Shown in pieces: positions 54,590 to 64,000 of a stretch of DNA of 64,000 bases. Each line of letters begins with the position of its first letter. Position 1 is the first letter of the stretch. The position numbers and the translations under genes were made by a program. The DNA comes from Rhipidocladum racemiflorum (Eukaryota; Streptophyta; Magnoliopsida; Poales; Poaceae): the NCBI GenBank assembly GCA_036346355.1, contig CM070592.1, positions 37,474,193-37,538,192 of the forward strand, in the 5' to 3' direction. Below the pieces are notes generated by a model. That model did no database searches. It had not been told where the DNA came from and saw only the letters and a program-made list of their open reading frames with translations.

Positions 54590-56018
54590 AAACCTGACAA
54601 AGACCATCTCTTAAAACATACGATCAAGTTACCACATTTAAGATATGTAGACAAAGACTCAAGCATTAGAATATACACGGAAAAGGATGGGCATGGTTTC
54701 ATAGGGATGGTACGAAATTCATCGCACAGCTCATTCGGTTCTTAAGATTCCCAGCCGACGCGCACATGTTCAGATGTAAAGCTACATGCATGTATACTCA
54801 ATACACAGCTGGCAACGATTTCTGCAGGTCAACAATATATCCCATGCATCTGGGCACGTTTAACGATTGGAATGCAATAAACAGCTAGATCAAGTACAAT
54901 AACAAAATGTATTAATTACTCTATCTCTCATCTATATTATCTAGAGTAAATAATAAAATCAGATTTACAATAGCTATCTCTAAATATTGTTTTAAATGCT
55001 GTGCAATAACTATCTTCTCTCTCTTATACATAAATAATCTATCTTATTTTTCATGCAATATTGGCTATAAATAAGAGCTAGCTCTTTCCTTAGGGGTGAA
55101 AGTGGATGCCGTTGTCCACCAACCCATTTAATTTAACCCACATAAAACCTAAAGTGGACACCTACTACCCACTTTGGTGGCGCTTACGGGCTTTACGGCC
55201 ATCACATGTAGCCCGCGTTATGTACGCATCGCATCCGCATTGTTCCTCTCCAATTGAGTCTACGACGGCCATAAGAGGGTGCCGCCTGCCTCCCCCACGC
55301 CGGGTTGCCGGTCATACGAAGAGCGGAAGAATCCTCACACGCCGGGCATACGCTGCTGCCGCCCGCCTCTCCTCTCGACACCGCCGGAAGTGCAGCCTCT
55401 CCTTTACCTATTCCCTCCCTGTCTTCCTCCTCTCCCGCTCTGACGTCGAACTCAACGCAGGGAAATGCTTTGATTTGTCTTCAAGATTGACACAAAGCAA
55501 CTAGTAAATTTTTTTTAATTGCTTCGAAATTTTTAGTTTACTTGATAATAATCATACGTCGATTTCTAACTTTTTAATGTTTTAGGCTCTTCTCACTAAA
55601 AGAACACGCCAACAGAGGATATGGATGATGGTGATGATTGCTGAGATGTATCTATAATCAGTATGAGAGGTAATTTTCTATGAAAACAAGAAGGAAGAAA
55701 AGGCCAAGGATATCATTTATGTTCTGTTACCCTCATCTTGTACAGCGGTTATGGTTTGTATCCTTGATTTTGGTGAATCGGAACTCTAATTAACTTCCAT
55801 GCTAAATATGGTTTTTCTTCTGAACACCGAAACCTGGTAGATTTCTATATCACTTTTCTTGTTGTGGGTTTTGTGGGCGTCGCATTGCCCGCATAAACCT
55901 TTCGCGGGTTGCCGCAATATCCCACATAAATGTTTGTGGTCAACGTGGACAATGTATGCATCCTGATCTCTCATCTCTTCTCTTTTCTCATTCTTCTATA
56001 TAGGACAAAGCTGATATA
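54590..56018. other. Intergenic, nothing firmly recognised
   Basis: AT-rich apart from a GC-richer stretch around 55190-55450 with an open frame (55106-55504) lacking domains. TAGGGGTGAAAGTGG at about 55093 looks like a hAT end, but no matching inverse end was found. Confidence 0.35.
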
Positions 56019-56020
56019 TA

Positions 56021-56280
56021 CTTCCTCCGGTCTTCGAAAAGATGATATTTTGGATATAGTGATGGTCAAACTTCTGAAACTTTGATTATCGATATATTTG
56101 TAAATATTTAAATTAGATATATAAAAATTATATGTGTAGACTTATCTCGAGAAATATTTTCATAATATTATAATTTTATTGAATTTTATAAATATATTAT
56201 AATAAAAATTAGCAGCCAAAGTTGTATTTTGAAGACCTTGTCAATGTCTAAAACATCATCTTTTTAAAGACCGGAGAGAG
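56021..56280. mobile_element. Stowaway MITE (Tc1/mariner)
   Basis: CTTCCTCCGGTCTTCGAAAA at the left is inverted at the right (TTTTTAAAGACCGGAGAGAG). TA borders both ends (56019-56020 and 56281-56282). The AT-rich 260-bp interior is non-coding and can form a hairpin, typical of grass Stowaway elements. Confidence 0.92.
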
Positions 56281-56396
56281 TACATTTTTATAATAAGCTA
56301 AGGGGATTTTAATGTACTTTTTCTGTTAGGAACGAAAATTAACCAGTTTAATTTGGTTGCCCCGATCGACGTCAAGTCTTGTTTGTTTATTAACAA

Positions 56397-56438
56397 ACCT
56401 ACGTACCCAATCATGACATGCAAATATAAGTGCAATAT
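56397..56438 (+). repeat. Direct repeat, copy 1
   Basis: ACCTACGTACCCAATCATGA and the following 22 bases recur exactly at 56657-56698. Confidence 0.85.
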
Positions 56439-56656
56439 GTCAGCATCTGCGTTAACAATGCGATACATGGTCCGCATTGTCATATGATTACTTCAATAGA
56501 TCTTTGGCAATATGGATGCTTGATTAGAGACTATAGTCATACTGGCCATAAGTCGTGTGAATTTTTTTAAAAAATAATATCTTTTTTATTCAAATTGCAA
56601 AAATATACATCGATTCAAAAAATTACAAAAATATACCTCTATTTTTATTTTGAAAC

Positions 56657-56698
56657 CTACGTACCCAATCATGACATGCAAATATAAGTGCAATATCT
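56657..56698 (+). repeat. Direct repeat, copy 2 (filler-like)
   Basis: This copy is bordered on both sides by TTTTTATTTTGAAA, as though the block had been inserted into, and duplicated, that short word. Confidence 0.8.
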
Positions 56699-56983
56699 TT
56701 TTTTATTTTGAAATTTATATTATTTTATTTTGTTGTTGTTCTCCTTCAATTTTTGTCAGACCCCGGAAAAACAATTTCGAAATCATCTGTGTATTCTGTT
56801 CTAATCCAGGAAAAGCTAGTACACATAGCAAAATGATAATACAACATATCTATCGCATTTATTAATAATAATCAAAGTTTACATTAAGCATGGCATGCAT
56901 GCCGGAAATAAAAAGAAATTACAGTAGAAGCATAAAACAGTAGTAATAGCCCAACTGAGTTGCCACAGGTAATCGACTGGCAC

Positions 56984-57400
56984 TACGTTAGGATGGGCCT
57001 ATAGTAACACGCATATGTGCAACTACATCTTAAAAAAAAGTGTTACTAAGTCCTATAGTAACATATTTGATTAGTGTTTCTATAGTCTATGTTGCTATAA
57101 AAGGGTCCACTGTAACATGTAACAAGTGTTCTATTTGTATATAACAAAAGGTGTTGCAACCAAGCTACGGCAACATGTATCAAATGTGTTGCCATAGACT
57201 CTAGGAACACCTTTTTTAGCAAGAGCAACACAGTAGCGCGTGTTGCCATGCATAGACCCTATTAACAACCTTTTTTTCACTAAAGCAATACAGTAGCATG
57301 GGTTTCTATAGACCCTAGTAACACCTTTTTAGATACAATAATTGAACTTAGTAACACCCTTTTTAACTACAACAACACAATGTTGAGCTCATAAAACAAA
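56984..57400. mobile_element. Possible CACTA-like terminal region
   Basis: CACTACGTTAGG is followed by many short related words (AGTAACAC, GTGTTACTA, TCTATAGACCCTAGTAACACC) in both orientations, as in the subterminal regions of CACTA elements. The opposite end and a transposase were not found. Confidence 0.35.
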
Positions 57401-58629
57401 TTTAAATATCTTTTTTTTTTGTGACTGTACAAATTAAAATTGATTCATAGAATGAATGTACAAATAAATATAACACATTGTACAGTACAAAAGACAAATG
57501 ACCATAAGTGCAACAATCATAACATATTGCATTACATCAAACAAATAAATATTAAGTACTTCACACCATTCGATAGAATACATAACGATTTGATTTCTAG
57601 AGAAGACAAGTCTTTAGTCTATGAATATGAAATACATTGTTCTAAATAAAAAGAATATAAAATATATCTAACATTGCCTAATCTTCATGAAATTATTTGC
57701 TTCTAGATCCCTTCATGTGGTAATTAAGCTACCAAATTTATGGATTTAACATCCACTGGCGTTCGCAAAGAGAACACAACATTCATACCAACAAGGCCCC
57801 CTTTCCTTTGATTTCCCAATTAACAGGATTCTTTTGAGGTAATATCAGCATCGTGATTTATCTGATTTGGAAAAGCACCAGAATGATTATAACATAATGT
57901 ATTGCCAATCTTCCAGGTGTATGTATCAATGTATCATGTACTAAGTGAAAGAGTACGGAAAAGCACTGTAATAAAAAAATATTTGAATGCTTGAACTGAC
58001 AACGTAGTCACCAAAATTACAAGAATGCCCATTGCAACAATACAAGTCTGCGTGGAGCCTTCGGGATTAGATCATGTTGACGAGGATTGTGTTCGAAGAT
58101 CTTCCGGATTATCACAGTTTTATTCCATTAATTATGGGACGTCGTATTGCACTTGCACAACATGGAGACATGGAGAGTGATCAGTTTTGGCAGGGCGGGG
58201 ATTTTGACTTACATGTGTGGAGATCGTGGAGGCGGTTGCAAGGAAATCGCGCGCGGGAGAGAGCCAACGGTTATCGCCCACAGCGGTGTACGTACGTGGA
58301 GTGGATCGAGCTGTTGCCCCGTGCGAGCGTTAACAATACAAGAAGAAGAGCTAGCTGCTATCGGCCATAAGCTAACAATTAATACAGTAACAATGAAAAC
58401 ATCAAAAACCTTAATTAGCATTTACCAAGTAATTAACCTGAACCTGAAGAATTTTACTTAGGAATTCGATAAACAAAGACACCGCATACGGCAGAAAAGC
58501 TGCCGTCGCTCGCCCCCGGCAGTTTGGGTTCACGCGTCGCTTATGTTAGTTTTAATCTTGTTGTTAGTCGTTTTCAGGTTCAGTTAGTTCTTGGGCTTGT
58601 CTTCAGTTGTAGCCGAGTCCAGTTCAGAA
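57401..58629. other. Intergenic, nothing recognised
   Basis: AT-rich with short frames. The open frame at 58074-58370 has no recognisable domain. Confidence 0.35.
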
Positions 58630-58630
58630 G

Positions 58631-58649
58631 TATATATATATATATATAT
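58631..58649. repeat. (TA)n microsatellite, about 9 units
   Basis: A short perfect TA run. Confidence 0.9.
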
Positions 58650-58650
58650 G

Positions 58651-59469
58651 CGTGTTTGGACCAAACTCCAGGAAGAGCAAGTTAGAAGACTATACATAGA
58701 ACCCAGAAAAGCTGGCCGTATCATCGCCAGGCAAATGTTTGTGATCTCTGCTATTGTTGCTCTCGGATCGGGTTAGCTACGTACTGTTTCTCGTCCGGCA
58801 AGGTTCATAACTTGCTCTGCCGACGAAAGTTGAGTATCGGCTTGCCGTAAAGTTTTAACTGGGTGGGTTTGATTGATTTCGTGGCTTGGTTCCAACAGCT
58901 TACTCGCGCGTGCCATGAAGACGCTGCTGTGCCGACCGGAGAAGCGTTGTACGAACGGGCAAAAGCGATGCGCAGCTCCCCCCCGTTGCAGCTGTGGCGT
59001 TGACGGCGACCTTACTGGCCTGGCAGGGGCAGCCAGACGACGAGGCAAAAAGGATCATGACGTGCATTTCGGCTAGCTGGGGTAGCCAATTCCAATTTCC
59101 ATGATCCATTCCATGCTGGGGTTGGACTTGGAGCATGCACCAAGGCCGTACTCACAAACACGCCCACGCCCACGCCCACGCCCAGGCGATTCCACAGCAA
59201 CCCGCACCTGTCGGCCCCCACACGATCACGAACACCCCCGTCTCGCCCCTCACGCCCTTGGCTTCGCCCCCGCCCGCGACACCAAACCACCACCACCATC
59301 GGCTCCATCTTCCCTGATCCCCGTTCGCAGATCTAGCCCCTCCTCCTCGCCTCCTCTGCTCACCTTCTTAGACCCGGCGACGAGGTCGTCGCCCGCATGC
59401 TGCCCCGCGTAGATCTGCTGTCTCCTCCTTTGGCTGCTTCCCTCGTTCCTTCCCCTCCCACACCATGCC
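58651..59469. other. Upstream region of the BRX1-like copy
   Basis: It includes a CACGCC repeat (about 59160-59185) and C-rich leader-like sequence. Open frames on both strands reflect composition. Confidence 0.35.
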
Positions 59470-61259
59470 ATCTCCCCCTCTGCTGCTACTACTCCACTTG
59501 CAAGGGCTCCGCTCGCCCTCTTAGATTCGGAGGCGAGGTGGTCGCGCGCCTCTGGGGATGGCGAAGCCTCTGCGCCGCCGTTCCACAACAAGGAGAAGGT
59601 GCTCGTCACCTGCTCCCGTCGCATCATCTACAGGTCAAATCGGTGACCTCTTTGTTCGGAATCGTGCGGTGGTCGATTATTGTGTGTAAGTTTTTGGGGG
59701 ATTGGATTGGTGTGTGCGTAGGTATCGGCATCTGATGCAGAACATGGTGTCGCTACTGCCGCACGCCAAGAGGGACATCAAGGTGGAGTTGCAGCAGAGC
59801 AAGGGAACCGCGCTGAACGAGCTACTCGAGCCCAGGAGCTGCTCCAACTGCCTCTTCTTCAAGGTATAACACATCTACTCTGTTTGCTGCTTGCTTGGTG
59901 GAAATGATTTACCCACTGAAGGTTGCGTTTTTTGATAGGATATATTAGGAACACTACAGGTTGTTAAACTGTACTCTGTTCTGCATGGAATAAGTTAGTG
60001 CTTTCAGGTGCTAAATCAATTTCAAGTTTTAGCTTTGATCCGTATTGTTGTGCTATCTATAGCACTATGTTTACAAACACTGTCAATTTCACACTTTATT
60101 TGATATAGTGCGACACTTCTCCAAAATTAGCCAATTTAAACATGCCCTTAGTTGCCAATTCTGAAAATGAAGCTTGTTCTACGTGTATATTACGGTGCAG
60201 AAAACAGAAAGATCTTTATCTTTGGATGGTCAAGTCTCCTGAAGGGCCATCGATAAAATTTTTAGTCAATGCTGGTATGCTCTCACACCAATAGTAGTTG
60301 TACAATTTCTGTACAATGCGTCATAATCTACAATTCGTATATCTTTATGTTGAGGGTTCATCTTTTAGTGCTTATCCATCCTGTAACTATTACATACAGT
60401 TCACACTATGGAGGAACTGAAGCTCACTCGTAACCATCTGAAAGGATCATGTCTGCTTCTAACATTTTCTTCGAATTTTGACCGGCAACCTCACTGGAAG
60501 CCCATGAAGGAAATGCTAACGCAGATGCGTGAATAGTTTGCTATACAAAATTTTGAACAAGTTGATATTGGCCTAAATTAATCTTGTTAATTTATTCTGA
60601 TTTCACTCTCTGTTTTAATTTGGGGTTAAAAGAGGTTAAAGTTGATTTTTGAGACATGCTTATGATAAAATCACATTGTAAAACCTTTTAAAATGATATA
60701 CAGTTCATAAGCATTGAAAGTGTGCTTTGTTGTTATAGATTAGCTAGTGGATATGTGTTGTGTTGTGTTGTGTTATGTATAAGAAATAGTCTTACATCCA
60801 CTGTTGGTTTTTGGCATGTTCATAGCATGTGACTTCAAATCAAAGGATTCACGTTATTAACTCCAGTTCTTTTATCAAAAATCTAAGTGATTGAACAAAC
60901 CATTTGGTTGTTTTTTGTTTCAAAAATATATTTGTATTTTCATTGCTTGCTGCGAACGTAGAAGTGGAGTTTTTACGAGGATAGTATGAGTGATGCACTG
61001 TTTTTGAATTAGGTTTCTGAGATATGTCTTTGAATTAGCTGTCATGCTTTATATGGACTAATAAATTCTCATGGGGATATTCATGCCTCTTTTGAATCGA
61101 AGAAGTTGAGAGCTAACTCATTACCCAATAGGCCAATACCCATTGCTGTATGTGCAAATATTTGCTACTCCTAAAGATCATCCGAAGGCAAAACCTTTTC
61201 ATGCTCATGTGTTTGTCTTCTCCATCGTTGATGATCATGTTTGGTTCAGAAATTACCAG
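59470..61259 (+). pseudogene. BRX1: BRX1-like ribosome biogenesis gene copy, disabled and 3'-truncated
   Basis: Exon-like blocks run: about 59470-59633 (…F-H-N-K-E-K-V-L-V-T-C-S-R-R-I-I-Y), 59722-59863 (Y-R-H-L-M-Q-N-M-V-S-L-L-P-H-A-K-R-D), 60196-60274 (C-R-K-Q-K-D-L-Y-L-W-M-V-K-S-P), 60400-60524 (V-H-T-M-E-E-L-K-L-T) and 61158-61259 (I-F-A-T-P-K-D-H). They match the first half of BRX1, the Brix-domain protein needed for 60S subunit assembly in the nucleolus. Phases fit, but the block 3 acceptor reads GG instead of AG, the block 4 donor AT instead of GT, and the block 5 acceptor AA instead of AG. No ATG lies in frame upstream, and the C-terminal half of Brix is missing. It is probably a gene fragment, perhaps carried by a transposon. 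Confidence 0.8.
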
Positions 61260-61424
61260 GTGATCTTTAAGTCTGTTTGGTTCAGAAATTCCCTGTTACA
61301 TATATGATGTTGTTTTAACATTTTTGTACAGTTCACAGAAAGAGAAAGCCATAGCTCATTAATAATGATTTTGATGGTACGATTTAGAATCATCTTTTGC
61401 TAATATGTATCACTATCTTTTAGT

Positions 61425-61454
61425 ATTCTGTTGTAACGCATGGACACTCTACTA
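61425..61454 (+). mobile_element. Helitron-like 3' end, degenerate
   Basis: ATTCTGTTGTAACGCATGGACACTCTACTACT resembles the 3' terminus at 63867, with CTACT in place of CTAGT. It lies 170 bases after the BRX1-like copy. Confidence 0.35.
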
Positions 61455-61461
61455 CTACAGA

Positions 61462-61570
61462 AATATGTCAATTCTTTGATCTCCTAATAATTTACTTGTA
61501 TGGGCTAAAATATGCAGTAATATGTCAATTCTTTGATCTCCTAATAATTTACTTGTATGGGCTAAAAAAT
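61462..61570 (+). repeat. 57-bp tandem duplication
   Basis: AATATGTCAATTCTTTGATC…ATGGGCTAAAA occurs at 61462 and again at 61519, practically identical. Confidence 0.9.
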
Positions 61571-61689
61571 CTCTGATATGTGCTCTGTAGGACTGAATCC
61601 TGAATTTACTTAATTAAAGGCATACTGTTAATGGGGTTGATGGCACATTCGTTTGAGTCACACTTGTGCTAACATGGGTTATCTTGCAG

Positions 61690-61785
61690 ATTCAGTTGAG
61701 AGAATGTGACAACGAGTACTCAAGAAATTTCATGAAAATGCTAAGAACTCTTCTTGTCAAACACAAGGCTCATGATGATGAATGA
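61690..61785 (+). other. Possible terminal exon, family unknown
   Basis: After a good acceptor (TTATCTTGCAG) a 32-codon frame reads I-Q-L-R-E-C-D-N-E-Y-S-R-N-F… and stops at TGA. It does not match the BRX1 C-terminus. It may belong to another captured or degraded gene. Confidence 0.35.
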
Positions 61786-62106
61786 TCAGGAAGTGATGCA
61801 TCGATTTTTTGCCTGAGTGTAAATTGCTGGAGTATAGATGCTACCAGTTCCTAATCACACTCAACAATCGGAACTAATTCTCCAGCCAGCTGTCCAATAT
61901 GTCCGCCCCGTTAGCAGCTGCATGCTAGCAAGCAAAGCTTTATTGTTAATATTTCTTGTGATTATTTTTCGCAGAGTGAGAATACAACTGTTGTACCAGA
62001 ATAAGTAGGAAACAGTACCGTTTGTAAATTATACATCTAGAGTCGTGGAAGTGGTTTGCACGTTTTTTGATCTTGTGTTCATTCTTGTTCAGAATTCTAC
62101 TTGCGT
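61786..62106. other. Nothing recognised
   Basis: Non-coding sequence after the possible terminal exon; it could be its 3' UTR. Confidence 0.35.
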
Positions 62107-62114
62107 CAGTCATG

Positions 62115-63321
62115 CAAGGTTTCAAATCTCGTTTTGAGTCAAATCTCGGAGGTTCCTGAAATCCGAAATTTTGGCGAGATTCGGAAATTTCGGACAAAAT
62201 CCGGATGAATTGCAAAAATCAAATTTCAAATCCGGTTTTTTTTCTACCGGGAAATCCGAGATCTCGGTCGAAATCACCGAGATCTCGGCCAAATTGAACC
62301 GGCTGAAAAATGGTTCAAAATACATCAAAAAAATTTGAAATTTTTTTTGGATAGTCCTAACACATCACTAATGTTTCCATAAAAATTTGAGATGATGATC
62401 AATCATGAGGAATTTTTAAAAAATCTAACAGTGGTAAAGTCGTGATAAAAACCGTATATAAAATCAGTTTTTGATTTTTCAAATGTAACAAATGAACTTC
62501 AAGTCATTTGAAAAGTTTTATATATGTTCCTATGTATTAAAGGAGGTTCTTTCTTTGAAACCACCTGTAGTTCTGAGGGAGATTCTTTCTTTGAAACCAC
62601 CTACAGTTTTGAATTTTGACCAGTAAGAAAAGATCAATGCCATAAATATGAGCACTGATCATGTATATGTGAATCCCCGCCCATATATACATAGGTGAGT
62701 TAGTACTGTACCCATTTATAAATACATGTTATCTTAGATTTTAAATTTTGTTTTTCAATATATGTCATTCAATAATTTTGAAGTGGGTTTTGTACCACTG
62801 TTTCCACTCCACTTCTCTCTCATAGTCATACACAGATTGATTCTAACTATCAATGTCTGTATCAGATATCATTTCTCTCTGCTGTTTCAATGCACTAGAA
62901 AAGTTCCTATGTATTAAAAAAGTTCAAACCACTTTAGAAAATTTTGAAATTTTTTGTGAATGGTCCTAACACATCCATAATATTCCCATAAAATTTTCAA
63001 AAGATAATCAATCTTGAAAAATTTTAAAAAATTCGGAAAGTCCTAACCGACATATTGAACCGACCAAAAAATGGTCAAAAACATGTCAAAAATTTTTGAA
63101 ATTTTTTGTGGATGATCTTGATCCTAATCCCAAGCAAATACAATGCACAAAAATCAAAATCCGGCAAAAAAATATCAAATCTCGCCCGAGATTGCCGAGA
63201 TCTCGCCGAGAAATCCGAGATTTGAATTTTTTAAATTTTTTTGAATTTTCTGGGATTTTGAATCTCGGAGGGGTCCGAAATGTGAGATTTCGCCGGGATT
63301 TCGCCGAATTTTGGACCCTTG
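62115..63321. mobile_element. Non-autonomous hAT element
   Basis: It starts CAAGGTTTCAAATC and ends with the inverse CCAAAATTC…CCCTTG form (…TTTTGGACCCTTG). The 8-bp duplication CAGTCATG is perfect (62107-62114 and 63322-63329). Both ends carry many ATCTCGG/CCGAGAT words. The middle is AT-rich and contains no transposase. Confidence 0.88.
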
Positions 63322-63329
63322 CAGTCATG

Positions 63330-63837
63330 GTAATTTATGTTCTCCAAGGTTCATCGTGTAAACTCATTTTTTATTGTTGATCTCGCTGTAATGGGAGAGA
63401 GCGCTCGTTTAACTTTTTCTTTTATATTTCTTGCTGTAGGTAATAGGGTATTTATTTGAGGTCAGATCTTTATTTTGGATGTGCTTAAATCATGACGTTC
63501 GTGGTTAGGTATAACTATTTTGACTTCAATGAAATTCGCCAAACCAAATGGAGAGAAGGGCCGCTATTGAGCACCTAGGCACTGCCTTTTTCTGCCTCAT
63601 TGAACCTTGTTTAAACTACAAGCTAAGAATGTACATGCTAGGTGTTGCTATGCTTAAATATGTACTATAGCCAGTAGGTTGTAAAGATACTATTAAAATT
63701 TTAATGGTTAGAACAATGTATATTGAAGAGATTTATGGCTTGTTTTTTTTTGTGTTATCTATGTATCATTATTTTTTAGTTTGTTGATTCATTTTATATG
63801 TCGAAGGGAAATATTGTTATTTATGTATAGTTTAGAA
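63330..63837. other. Nothing recognised
   Basis: AT-rich sequence between the hAT element and the Helitron-like terminus. Confidence 0.35.
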
Positions 63838-63867
63838 TTCTGTTGCAACGCACGGACACTCTACTAG
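63838..63867 (+). mobile_element. Helitron-like 3' terminus
   Basis: ATTCTGTTGCAACGCACGGA…CTACTAG followed by T matches the grass Helitron pattern: a small palindrome (GTTGCAAC) shortly before CTAG, with insertion next to T. The 5' TC end was not located. Confidence 0.5.
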
Positions 63868-64000
63868 TTTTCTATGTAAATTCTGAATTAGCTTCGTTTT
63901 GGTGACCTCTCATTTAAATTGTCTCGAGTCTTGACTTAATCACACATTTCAGATATTCTTAGGTTGTACTCACAAAATTGTGATTTTCTTATTAGTTTAA

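Noticed and set aside
55093..55950. Possible hAT element starting TAGGGGTGAAAGTGG
   Set aside because: No inverse end or 8-bp duplication could be found downstream.

Overview
This window is plant nuclear DNA, almost certainly from a grass (Poaceae). It shows short exons with GT-AG introns, GC-rich first exons, and dense nested LTR retrotransposons with initiator-Met-tRNA primer sites, plus grass-type MITEs. A panicoid grass is my guess; the species cannot be fixed from the sequence alone.

Layout. 1-2.7 kb holds a microsatellite and broken coding remnants. About 3.0-13.4 kb is a Ty1/copia element of Sirevirus type with several stops in gag-pol. It is flanked by an unusual 288-bp direct repeat instead of a 5-bp target duplication. 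14.1-20.5 kb has a hAT-type MITE and a decayed Ty3/gypsy (Tekay-like) element whose insertion cut the 3' end of a DUF569-type gene (20.5-21.4 kb, minus). 22.0-24.3 kb is a CACTA element with a transposase remnant. A solo LTR with a perfect 5-bp target duplication (24.8-25.5 kb) sits just upstream of the main gene.

The main gene spans about 28 kb (25,729-53,843, plus strand) and can be read as 18 exons that join in frame to about 1,271 codons. It encodes an SPT5-like protein with an acidic N-terminus, NGN and KOW domains, and a long WG/GW and RGG-rich tail. That is the signature of KTF1/SPT5L (RDM3), the RNA-directed DNA methylation factor that binds ARGONAUTE4 and Pol V transcripts. Its introns are full of the transposons this pathway silences. 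Intron 1 holds an LTR-like insert with a Tourist MITE, and a LINE with a hAT element inside it. Intron 5 holds a 3.6-kb solo LTR with a very young, open-reading-frame-intact Reina-like gypsy element inside it. Intron 15 holds MITE and SINE remnants. Exon 2 has also been tandemly duplicated very recently (381-bp unit, 4 differences); the first copy lacks a splice donor.

54-64 kb is a repeat-rich downstream region: a Stowaway MITE, possible CACTA subterminal repeats, a disabled BRX1 (ribosome biogenesis) gene copy with three damaged splice sites, a 1.2-kb hAT element with a perfect 8-bp target duplication, and Helitron-like 3' termini. All domain and family names come from reading motifs by eye; no database search was run.
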